From: Treponema sp.
Lineage (GTDB): Bacteria > Spirochaetota > Spirochaetia > Treponematales > Breznakiellaceae
Direction: 5' to 3'
NCBI GenBank assembly: GCA_031264475.1
Contig: JAISEA010000014.1
Location: forward strand, 1 to 8,587
Length of the DNA stretch: 8,587 nucleotides
Part shown: in pieces, positions 1 to 5,415 of the stretch
Layout of the letters: the number at the start of each line of letters is the position of its first letter
How positions within the stretch are numbered: the stretch's first letter is position 1
Position numbers and translations under genes: made by a program
Notes under the pieces: model-generated
What the model was told of the DNA's origin: nothing
Seen by the model: only the letters and a program-made list of their open reading frames with translations
The model's database searches: none

Positions 1-1
1 C

Positions 2-29
2 TTGACATTTCTTGAGAAAAATATAATAT
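2..29 (+). promoter_or_regulatory. Candidate promoter of the fab operon
   Basis: A perfect TTGACA at 2-7 is followed by an AT-rich stretch with TATAAT at 22-27 (spacer 14, short) or TAATAT at 24-29 (spacer 16, better). Either puts the transcription start near 33-37, about 35-40 bases before the fabH start codon. The window begins one base before the -35, so upstream elements cannot be seen. Confidence 0.6.
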
Positions 30-62
30 TATTATGACAGAAGAATAAATACTGTCATAATA
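30..62. promoter_or_regulatory. Perfect 11-bp inverted repeat between promoter and fabH, probable operator or leader hairpin
   Basis: TATTATGACAG at 30-40 is exactly complementary to CTGTCATAATA at 52-62, with an 11-base AT-rich spacer at 41-51. The dyad begins just after the -10 box and ends within the ribosome binding region (AGGAG at 62-66). That position suits a repressor operator covering the transcription start. If transcription starts upstream of the left arm, an RNA hairpin abutting the Shine-Dalgarno is also possible. Fatty-acid operons are often controlled at such sites (FapR, FabT in Firmicutes), but I do not recognise either consensus here. Confidence 0.6.
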
Positions 63-71
63 GGAGTCATT

Positions 72-1106
72 TTGGCGTTTGAAATAAAAGCTACAGGTAG
101 AGCCGTTCCCCAAAGACGGGTAAGCAATGAGGAATTGGCGCAAAAGATAGACACGAATGATGAGTGGATATATTCCCATACAGGCATCAGGGCGCGGCGC
201 ATAGCAGATGCGGAGACCGCGTCCAGCGATTTAGGCGTTAAAGCCGCATGGAACGCCCTTGAGATGGCGATTGAACGAGGCATATGTACGGAAAAAACGC
301 CGGAAGAGCTTGCCGCTACCATAGACATGATCATCGTTGCCACCACCACACCAGATTTCTACGGCTGTCCTTCGACCGCGTGCCTAATTCAGAACAAACT
401 CGGCGCAAAAAACGCCGGCGCTATGGATATTTCCGCCGCGTGTTCAGGTTTCATCTATGGATTGGAGACAGCGGCTGGTTTCTTGAGTGTTGGAACAGAG
501 CGTAGGCGCTGTTTGGTCATTGGATGTGAAATACTATCAAGATTCATTGATTGGAACGACCGAAGAACCTGCGTACTCTTTGGAGACGGCGCCGGGGCGG
601 TTCTTTTAGAAAAGACGCCCGCGCCCACTGAAGGCGCTGAACGCCGTGGCTTATTGCGTACCATACTTCGCGCAGACGGCGCAGGTTCGGAGAACCTCAT
701 CATAAAGAAAGGTGGTTCGCGCAACGCGTATCGCGCCGGCGATGTATTTGAATTCGCCCCGTTCATAGAGATGAATGGACGCGCAGTTTACAATTTCGCA
801 GTCCGTGCCATGACGGAGATTATAAAAGACCTCCTAGAAGCCGAGCGCCTAACCATTGATGAACTACGGTGGATAACGCCGCATCAAGCCAACGCCCGAA
901 TCGTGCAGGCCGCGATGAAACGGCTTAACTTCCCAAGCGAAAAGTTCTTCATAAACATCGATGAATACGCCAATACCTCAGCCGCATCCATACCCATCGC
1001 ATTAGACGAACTCAACCGCGGATCACACCTCAAGAGTGGAGACTTGGTTATGTGCGTGGGGTTCGGCGCAGGCTTAACTTACGGCGGAAATTTAATTGTG
1101 TGGTGA
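72..1106 (+). CDS. fabH: 3-oxoacyl-ACP synthase III (KAS III)
   Basis: FabH condenses an acyl-CoA primer, usually acetyl-CoA, with malonyl-ACP to start type II fatty-acid synthesis in the cytoplasm. The 344-residue length is slightly longer than the usual 310-330. The thiolase-fold catalytic triad is visible: Cys124 in MDISAACSGF, His271 in ITPHQANAR and Asn301 in EYANTSAAS. Other family landmarks are DTNDEWI (27-33) with TGIR (37-40), the LFGDGAGAV stretch (169-177) and the C-terminal GFGAGLTYG (330-338). The start is TTG at 72, preceded by AGGAG at 62-66 with a 5-base gap; the N-terminus lines up with known FabH and the next Met is residue 64, so TTG is well supported. A perfect inverted repeat just upstream suggests regulation. 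fabD begins 6 bases after the stop. The FabH assignment is secure; primer specificity is not visible. Confidence 0.96.
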   Translation: MAFEIKATGRAVPQRRVSNEELAQKIDTNDEWIYSHTGIRARRIADAETASSDLGVKAAWNALEMAIERGICTEKTPEELAATIDMIIVATTTPDFYGCPSTACLIQNKLGAKNAGAMDISAACSGFIYGLETAAGFLSVGTERRRCLVIGCEILSRFIDWNDRRTCVLFGDGAGAVLLEKTPAPTEGAERRGLLRTILRADGAGSENLIIKKGGSRNAYRAGDVFEFAPFIEMNGRAVYNFAVRAMTEIIKDLLEAERLTIDELRWITPHQANARIVQAAMKRLNFPSEKFFINIDEYANTSAASIPIALDELNRGSHLKSGDLVMCVGFGAGLTYGGNLIVW

Positions 1107-1112
1107 GAGTAA

Positions 1113-2045
1113 ATGAAAAAAATCTTTCTGTTTCCCGGACAAGGGTCCCAGTATCCGGGCATGGCATTAGACTTTTGGGAAGCGTCAAGCGAAGTTAAGA
1201 AACTATTCGCGCTCGCCGCGGACGTCAATGGCAGGGATATGAAGACTTTGCTGGCGGAGACGGACGCGGCGATTCTAAAACGGAGCGACATCTCGCAGAT
1301 TACGGTCACTCTTGCGAATCTTTCGGCGATGGTTTTTATGAAGGAGTGCGGATTAGCGCCGAGCGGCGTCGCGGGATTCAGTCTTGGAGAATACGCCGCC
1401 TTAGCTGCGGCTGGTGTGATCAGTACAGAGGACTGTTTTCGGCTCGTGAAGGTGCGCGGGGAGATAATGCAAGCGACCGTAGACAATAGCGAAGGCGACG
1501 ACACAGGCATGGGCGCGGTGATTGGGATTAGCCCGCAGACGATAACCGCTCTCCTTGACGAATGGAACATAGACGGGCTTTTCGCCGCGAACTTTAACTC
1601 AAACAGACAAACCGTCGTGTCTGGTACTGCTTCTGCGCTTGCGAAGGCGGAGTCGCTTTTCAAGAGCAATGGTGCGAAGCGATTCGTCAGGCTTCCTGTT
1701 GCAGGCGCTTTTCATTCGCCGCTCATGCGGGGTGCGGCCGAACGATTCGCATTACCCCTTGAGAGCGTTCTTTTCAACGACCCTTGTCTTCCGCTGTACT
1801 CAAATGTTACCGGCAAACGGATAGCAAGCGGTGCAGAAGCGAAACGGCTTGCTTTGCCGCACATTACGAGTGTGGTACACTGGACAGATGAAGAGGCGTC
1901 TATCATAGCAGACGGCTTTGAAGCGGCTTTTGAGACGGGACCGGGGCGGACCCTTGCCGGGCTTTGGAAGGACGCAAATAATACGGTTCCCTGCCACGCC
2001 GCGGGAACGGTTCAGGAAATACTAAAGATTGAACCAAGTATTTAA
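1113..2045 (+). CDS. fabD: Malonyl-CoA:ACP transacylase
   Basis: FabD transfers malonyl groups from CoA to acyl carrier protein, supplying the extender for FabH and the other condensing enzymes. At 310 residues it has the family's normal length. The oxyanion-loop motif GQGSQ is at 9-13, the nucleophile Ser90 sits in GFSLGEY (88-94), Arg115 in the RGEIMQ segment matches the carboxylate-binding arginine, and the catalytic His201 is in GAFHS (198-202). ETGPG (274-278) corresponds to the conserved C-terminal loop. The ATG at 1113 follows the fabH stop by 6 bases; a weak Shine-Dalgarno (GGTGAG) overlaps that stop, suggesting translational coupling. An acidic insert around residues 124-132 is slightly unusual. 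Function is confident from complete motifs and from position between fabH and fabG. Confidence 0.96.
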   Translation: MKKIFLFPGQGSQYPGMALDFWEASSEVKKLFALAADVNGRDMKTLLAETDAAILKRSDISQITVTLANLSAMVFMKECGLAPSGVAGFSLGEYAALAAAGVISTEDCFRLVKVRGEIMQATVDNSEGDDTGMGAVIGISPQTITALLDEWNIDGLFAANFNSNRQTVVSGTASALAKAESLFKSNGAKRFVRLPVAGAFHSPLMRGAAERFALPLESVLFNDPCLPLYSNVTGKRIASGAEAKRLALPHITSVVHWTDEEASIIADGFEAAFETGPGRTLAGLWKDANNTVPCHAAGTVQEILKIEPSI

Positions 2046-2068
2046 AAGTTGGAGATTGCTATTATTAT

Positions 2069-2072
2069 GGAG
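2069..2072 (+). promoter_or_regulatory. Ribosome binding site that decides the fabG start
   Basis: GGAG lies 6 bases before ATG 2079. In-frame upstream starts are less likely: TTG 2049 has no Shine-Dalgarno, ATG 2067 has a GGAG (2051-2054) 12 bases away, and ATG 2073 directly abuts this GGAG. Confidence 0.6.
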
Positions 2073-2078
2073 ATGAAG

Positions 2079-2807
2079 ATGAATTTTGAAAACAAGAAAA
2101 TCCTCGTTACAGGCGCATCGCGGGGCATTGGTAGGGCGATAGCCTCGGCTTTTCTGACAAACGGTGCGGCGGTTTGGGGGTTAAGCTCGAAAGAGCCGTC
2201 GGATTTACCGCAGAGGCTTTCTGCGGCGGACGGCAAATTGAATTGGCTTACGGTGGACTTGTCGGAACTGGAGGCGATTGAAGGCGTTATTGAACAAGCG
2301 GTCAAGAGCGCGAATGGTTTCGACGTTCTTGTAAACAACGCGGGTATTACGAAGGACGGTCTCGCCTTTAGAATGAAGTTAGAGGATTTCCAACGGGTAA
2401 TTGATGTGAATCTTACTGCGGCGTTTCTTATTAGCCGTATTGTTGCCCGTGACATGGCGCGGCGGCGTTCAGGCGCTATTATCAACATGACGAGTGTAGT
2501 GGGCGTTCATGGGAATGGTGGGCAGGTGAACTACTCTGCGAGCAAGGCAGGGCTTATTGGGCTTACCAAGAGTTTGGCGCAAGAGGTTGCGTCGCGCGGG
2601 GTAAGGGTCAATGCGGTTGCGCCGGGGTTAATTGCTTCCGATATGACTGACACCATGCCTGAGGAGGCAAGGTTGAAGATGCTCGATCACATTCCTTTGC
2701 GCCGTATAGGAACCCCGGAGGACGTGGCTCACGCTGTATTATTTTTAGCGGAGTCTCCTTATATCACGGGTCAAGTACTACAAGTCGACGGCGGAATGTT
2801 CCTCTAA
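2079..2807 (+). CDS. fabG: 3-oxoacyl-ACP reductase
   Basis: FabG is the NADPH-dependent short-chain dehydrogenase that reduces 3-ketoacyl-ACP to (R)-3-hydroxyacyl-ACP, the step after condensation. From ATG 2079 it has 242 residues, close to the usual 244, and the opening MNFENKK followed by the glycine-rich TGASRGIG (11-18) matches classical FabG N-termini, which supports this start over TTG 2049 or ATG 2067. Other hallmarks are NNAG (86-89), the catalytic tetrad Asn111, Ser139, Tyr152 and Lys156 (YSASK), and the APG motif after the active site (181-183). The C-terminus QVDGGMFL is typical. It begins 33 bases after fabD, in the same operon. The next bases after its TAA belong to a structured repeat element, so acpP and fabF, often found next, are absent here. 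Other SDR reductases look similar, but operon context makes FabG strongly preferred. Confidence 0.95.
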   Translation: MNFENKKILVTGASRGIGRAIASAFLTNGAAVWGLSSKEPSDLPQRLSAADGKLNWLTVDLSELEAIEGVIEQAVKSANGFDVLVNNAGITKDGLAFRMKLEDFQRVIDVNLTAAFLISRIVARDMARRRSGAIINMTSVVGVHGNGGQVNYSASKAGLIGLTKSLAQEVASRGVRVNAVAPGLIASDMTDTMPEEARLKMLDHIPLRRIGTPEDVAHAVLFLAESPYITGQVLQVDGGMFL

Positions 2808-2840
2808 CACCCTTCGCACCCTTCGCACCCTTCGGGTGTT
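2806..2840 (+). terminator. Stop-codon hairpin, possible terminator of the fab operon
   Basis: AACACCC at 2806-2812 pairs with GGGTGTT at 2834-2840, and a nested CACCC (2826-2830), TTC loop, GGGTG (2834-2838) gives a compact alternative. The left arm includes the last two bases of the fabG TAA. Only a three-T tail follows, so it may be a weak terminator, a 3'-end stabiliser or simply part of the repeat element. An equivalent hairpin with changed stem bases sits at the permease stop (8189-8205). Confidence 0.45.
2808..2834. repeat. Three exact tandem copies of a 9-bp unit CACCCTTCG
   Basis: The copies occupy 2808-2816, 2817-2825 and 2826-2834. They expand the loop of the stop-codon hairpin compared with the single short loop at 8196-8198, so two units look like a slippage expansion. 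Confidence 0.85.
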
Positions 2841-2918
2841 TAACAACTTCACACGGGGCGTTATAAGAAAGGTGGACCCGCTGACCCCGACAGGACGCTT
2901 TAAAACACCCGAAGGGTG
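2826..2918. repeat. 16-bp inverted repeat inside the element
   Basis: Positions 2826-2841 and 2903-2918 are exact reverse complements (16 bases), about 61 bases apart. As each arm is itself self-complementary, the RNA could form either two small hairpins or one long stem enclosing the core. The second element copy does not preserve this long-range pairing exactly. Confidence 0.7.
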
Positions 2919-3205
2919 CGCTTGCTTTGCAAGCGGAACCTTCTCGTTGTTAGGAAGGAGTCTCAGCGTTGTCTGATGCCCCATCTAGCGCCACCGCAAG
3001 GCAGGCGCCATAAGGAGAGGGGCGCGGTTTTCCACAACGGAGGATGGCACACAGGCGTCCTTGTGGTGCGCCCCCTGTCTCCAGCCCGCGCAAGCGCGGT
3101 CTTCCGCCACCCCCCAACCATGCGCCGCGTCTTTCGCCGCGGTGCGTTCCCGCCTCAGACACTACCCCGATGTCTGACACCAGAGGTCCCTAACCTCGCC
3201 GGGCG

Positions 3206-3266
3206 TGTCTGACACCGTTTGCGCCTTGACACAGGCACGCCATTTGCTCTTTTTCCCCGCCGCCCC
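3206..3266. repeat. Long direct repeat, copy 1
   Basis: This roughly 61-base segment begins with a full dyad and runs through GCGCCTTGA, CAGGCACGCC and ATTTGCTCTTTTTCCCC. It matches 8296-8355 with two substitutions and one single-base deletion. The two copies are in the same orientation and enclose the whole transporter operon. Confidence 0.9.
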
Positions 3267-3364
3267 CACGAGGACCTTTGATGTCAGGCACCCGCCCGCC
3301 CGTCTTCCCTCTCTGCTCATTACTATTTGCTCTTTGCTCTCTATTATTTGTCAGACATCGTTAC

Positions 3365-3403
3365 AAAAAAATAGCGGGGTTCTGCGCTTACGCAATCCCC
3401 CGC
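3365..3403 (-). terminator. Minus-strand intrinsic terminator
   Basis: Read on the minus strand, GCGGGG pairs with CCCCGC (3398-3403 with 3374-3379), with an inner TGCG/CGCA stem and four-base loop, followed after TA by seven T (A7 on the plus strand at 3365-3371). This is a textbook Rho-independent terminator. It would end leftward transcription coming from 3404 or beyond, yet no minus-strand gene is recognisable there. Confidence 0.6.
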
Positions 3404-3689
3404 CTTGGTGTCAGATACTATTCTCTTTACTCATTACTATTTGTCTGACACCTCCCTGCCCGACACCTCATAGTAAGCCGATGACTGACACCGCGCCGAG
3501 TAAAGCGGCGTCTGACACCCGCCGCCCCGTCTGCCTTTCCTCATTATTCTTTGCTCTTTCCTCTTGACATCAAGCCGATGCTTGACACCAGCACCTAGCC
3601 TCCATGCCTGACCCCGTCCGCCCATCTTTCCTTTACTAACTGCTAACTGCTCTTTATTATTTTTGACCTCAAAAAATAATTTTTCCCCC

Positions 3690-3717
3690 TTGATTCTTTT
3701 GCATTTTGCCATATACT
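3690..3717 (+). promoter_or_regulatory. Promoter-like sequence in AT-rich stretch
   Basis: TTGATT (3690-3695), a 16-base spacer and TATACT (3712-3717) resemble a sigma-70 promoter, with another TATAAT at 3719-3724. It would transcribe into the 42-bp tandem array. AT-rich DNA produces such matches by chance, so support is weak. Confidence 0.25.
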
Positions 3718-3787
3718 ATATAATAATATTACACTATATAAAAACACGCAAGGCAATTATACCCACGTGTACCCGACACCCTTGGGA

Positions 3788-3975
3788 TGTCTGACACCCG
3801 AAGCCTGTTAGTCGCCTGCGTAACAGACGTGTCTGCCCCCCGAAGCCCGTGAGTCGCCTGCGTAACCGATATGTCTGACACCCGAAGCCCGCTAGACGCC
3901 TGCGTAACGGAAGACGGTGTCTGACACCAAGCTCGTGAGCCATCTGCGTAGCAGATATGTCTAATACCCGAAACC
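3788..3975. repeat. Tandem array of an approximately 42-bp unit, 4.5 copies
   Basis: Units start at 3788, 3830, 3872, 3918 and 3958 (periods 42, 42, 46, 40). Each opens with the dyad (TGTCTGACACC or a variant), continues with CCGAAGCC, and carries a GTGAGTCGCCTGCGTAAC-like second half; the last unit is truncated. Similarity covers the whole period, so there are no spacers and this is not CRISPR. Unit four contains a perfect ATCTGC-GTA-GCAGAT palindrome (3942-3956). Confidence 0.85.
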
Positions 3976-4025
3976 TTTCCGCTCGACTTCGTGGTAACTC
4001 GCGGTAAATTTTTTTATTTTTCCTC

Positions 4026-4054
4026 TTGCTTTTTTTTCATTTGCCTTTTATGAT
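4026..4054 (+). promoter_or_regulatory. Candidate distal promoter of the transporter operon
   Basis: TTGCTT (4026-4031) and TATGAT (4049-4054) are 17 bases apart. Transcription would begin near 4061 and give a leader of about 330 bases containing the poly-C tract. Nearby long T runs raise the chance of coincidence. Confidence 0.35.
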
Positions 4055-4155
4055 ATAAACATAAGGCGACGATGAAGGTATGCTATACCGAACAAAACTG
4101 AATATAACTAATCGTTCTCAGAGCGTTTACATGGAGATGCGTAAATGCACAGTTA

Positions 4156-4166
4156 CCCCCCCCCCC
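4156..4166. repeat. Homopolymeric C11 tract upstream of the transporter operon
   Basis: Eleven consecutive C residues lie about 220 bases before the binding-protein start. A TATAAT at 4184-4189 would have its -35 position, with a 17-base spacer, inside this tract (4161-4166). Tracts of this length are prone to slipped-strand length change. In Treponema pallidum, poly-G length upstream of some tpr genes is known to alter transcription, which makes a similar on/off or graded control plausible here. Confidence 0.55.
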
Positions 4167-4250
4167 GTATTATAACTTTAACTTATAATCGTTCTTTATA
4201 CAAATATACTTGTAAAGCGGGTGTAGCTTGTCCGCACGCTCTCAGCGCCG

Positions 4251-4279
4251 TTATCACATCGGATAGCATCCTATATAAT
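4251..4279 (+). promoter_or_regulatory. Candidate proximal promoter with overlapping dyad
   Basis: TTATCA (4251-4256), a 17-base spacer and a perfect TATAAT (4274-4279) lie about 110 bases upstream of the binding-protein start. An inverted repeat GATAGC (4263-4268) / GCTATC (4281-4286) brackets the -10 box, a suitable place for a repressor. I do not recognise a Fur or DtxR-type consensus in it. Confidence 0.45.
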
Positions 4280-4296
4280 CGCTATCGCTAGTCAAG

Positions 4297-4368
4297 TGAA
4301 ACCGTCTTGCGCGGTTTCATATAACATGGAAACTTGCCCGTATGGGCGGTTTATATTGCCGGCGGGCA
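4297..4368 (+). promoter_or_regulatory. Leader with hairpins just before the binding-protein RBS
   Basis: TGAAACCG (4297-4304) pairs with CGGTTTCA (4312-4319). Downstream, GCCC-GTAT-GGGC (4336-4347) and TGCC-GGCG-GGCA (4357-4368) can each fold locally, but TGCCCG (4335-4340) can instead pair with CGGGCA (4363-4368), which would exclude both. The Shine-Dalgarno AAGGA follows at 4376-4380. Mutually exclusive folds next to a ribosome binding site may be regulatory; no known riboswitch class is recognised. Confidence 0.3.
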
Positions 4369-4388
4369 TACGCATAAGGAATTGTATT

Positions 4389-5408
4389 ATGAAAAGGAAT
4401 CAAAGTATGAAGACGCATCTGTTGTTGCTGGTGGGGTTGCTTGCCATGCTTTCAGGTTGCGCAAAAAAGGCGGCGGAGGGTGGAAAACTTGTTATCTATT
4501 CGCCCAATTCTGAAACGCTGGTAAACGCCATCATTCCAGCCTTTGAAAAGGCGAGCGGCGTTACCGTGGATATTATTTCTGCGGGAACCGGCGAATGTTG
4601 GAAACGCATTGAATCGGAAAGGAACAATCCTATCGCTGATGTTATTTGGGGCGGACAGGTTCAAAACAGTAATCCTGACTTGCTCGAAACGTATGTCGCG
4701 GCGAATGACAGCCTCGTTTTGCCACAGTTCCGTAATACGGACGGCAAGCTCACTAGATATTGTCTTGACGGCAGTGTTTTGCTGGTCAACACCGATCTTA
4801 TTGGAGATATTAAGGTTGAAGGCTATGCCGACTTGTTAGACCCGGCGTTAAAAGGCAAGCTGATCATGGGCGATCCGACTAATTCGAGTTCCGCTTTTGC
4901 CCAGTTGAGCAATACTCTCTATGATATAGGCGGCGGCGATTATTCTGCCGATGCGGGGTGGGATTATGTCAGGAACCTTCTCCTCCAGCTTGACGGGAAA
5001 ATTGCCCAAAGTTCTTCAGGCGTTCACAAGGGCGTGGCTGACGGCGAGTATACGGTGGGACTTACCTATGAGGACCCCTCGGCGAGTTATGTTCGGGACG
5101 GTGCGCCGGTCAAGATAGTCTATATGAAAGAAGGCGTGTCTTTCCTTCCCGCTACATCGGGAATCATCAAAAACTGCAAAAATCTGGAAAACGCCAAGAA
5201 GTTTATGGACTTCATTACCAGCAAGGAAGCCCAGGACATTATCGGAACCCAGTTGACCGTCCGCCCCGTGCGGGACGATGCCGAGCTTGGTTCTTATATG
5301 ACGCCGTTTTCGGCAATCAAGATGATTGAGGAAGATAACAACACGCTTAGTGCGGGAAGAAACGGTATCATTGAACGTTACAGAAACCTTGTAACATCGC
5401 TTCAATAA
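4389..5408 (+). CDS. ABC transporter substrate-binding lipoprotein, FbpA/AfuA type
   Basis: This captures the importer's ligand outside the cytoplasmic membrane and delivers it to the permease. The 339-residue product has a short basic N-terminus, a leucine-rich core (11-20) and lipobox LSGC with lipidated Cys24, so it is a lipoprotein. The mature part starts with KLVIYSPNSETL (33-44) and has SAGTGECWKRIESE (64-77), ADVIWGG (83-89) and GDPTNSSS (161-168), the type 2 periplasmic-binding fold of the iron/phosphonate/hexose-phosphate group. There is no adjacent Tyr pair as used by classical FbpA to bind Fe(III), so iron is not assured. ATG 4389 has AAGGA 8 bases before it; ATG 4407 (333 residues) also has a good site and a complete signal peptide. 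The frame is open further upstream to GTG 4296, but that part lies in a hairpin leader with no signal-like content. It heads the operon with the ATPase and permease genes. Confidence 0.88.
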   Translation: MKRNQSMKTHLLLLVGLLAMLSGCAKKAAEGGKLVIYSPNSETLVNAIIPAFEKASGVTVDIISAGTGECWKRIESERNNPIADVIWGGQVQNSNPDLLETYVAANDSLVLPQFRNTDGKLTRYCLDGSVLLVNTDLIGDIKVEGYADLLDPALKGKLIMGDPTNSSSAFAQLSNTLYDIGGGDYSADAGWDYVRNLLLQLDGKIAQSSSGVHKGVADGEYTVGLTYEDPSASYVRDGAPVKIVYMKEGVSFLPATSGIIKNCKNLENAKKFMDFITSKEAQDIIGTQLTVRPVRDDAELGSYMTPFSAIKMIEEDNNTLSAGRNGIIERYRNLVTSLQ

Positions 5409-5415
5409 TCTAACT

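Larger units (their letters stand above)
2806..2935 (+). repeat. Structured operon-end element, copy 1
   Basis: The order is: a hairpin overlapping the stop codon (2806-2840), a core at 2839-2882, an inverted copy of the first hairpin (2903-2918, reverse complement of 2826-2841), and a second hairpin CGCTTGC/GCAAGCG with TTT loop (2919-2935). The core aligns without gaps to 8204-8247 with 35 of 44 bases identical, and the second copy also has a stop-codon hairpin before it and a CGCTTGC hairpin after it. A dyad-type motif (TGTCTGATGCC, 2970-2980) follows, as at the second copy. I do not recognise the family. It may be a mobile or replicating non-coding element, or a conserved 3'-end RNA structure. 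Confidence 0.6.
3171..3589. repeat. Cluster of short dyad repeats related to TGTCTGACACC
   Basis: Perfect or near copies are seen at 3171, 3206, 3282, 3349, 3409, 3442, 3482, 3509 and 3579 (start positions). The core TGTC-T-GACA is palindromic and in complete form reads GGTGTCTGACACC. Spacing is irregular (27-76 bases) and intervening sequence differs, so this is not a CRISPR array. Variants change one or two bases (TGTCAGGCACC, TGTCAGATACT). The motif was not noticed in the coding regions. Confidence 0.75.
2808..4388. other. Repeat-rich intergenic region without a convincing gene
   Basis: Open frames here have no recognisable domains, are built from low-complexity Arg/Pro/Gly/Cys runs coming from the repeats, and lack placed ribosome binding sites. 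What it holds instead: the operon-end element (to 2935), GC-rich sequence with small inverted repeats such as CCGCG/CGCGG at 3086-3099 (2936-3170), a field of dyads and pyrimidine-rich units (3171-3655), an AT-rich stretch (3656-3750), a 42-bp tandem array (3788-3975), and the presumed promoter and leader of the transporter operon (about 4020-4388). Confidence 0.75.

Noticed and set aside
2806..2955. Integron attC site (TAACA after a stop codon, GTTTAAC and GGGCGTTATAA resemble attC parts)
   Set aside because: No consistent pair of RYYYAAC and GTTRRRY core sites bounds both copies, the genes are multi-gene operons with housekeeping functions rather than single cassettes, and no integrase is seen.
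2916..3567. Plus-strand open frames of 98 and 120 codons (2916-3212 and 3205-3567)
   Set aside because: They consist of translated repeats with biased composition, no domain and no placed RBS.
3437..3943. Minus-strand open frames of 91 and 69 codons
   Set aside because: The 69-codon frame is a translation of the 42-bp tandem array; the 91-codon one has no Shine-Dalgarno and reads through dyads. Neither is recognisable.
3788..3975. CRISPR array
   Set aside because: Similarity spans the whole 42-bp period, there are no unique spacers, and no cas gene is present.
4072..4101. Nine-codon leader peptide with AAGG upstream (4062-4065)
   Set aside because: Too short to distinguish from chance; codons show no run of a regulatory amino acid as expected for attenuation.
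4251..4290. Fur or DtxR-type iron box at the transporter promoter
   Set aside because: The GATAGC/GCTATC dyad does not fit either consensus closely enough to claim it.
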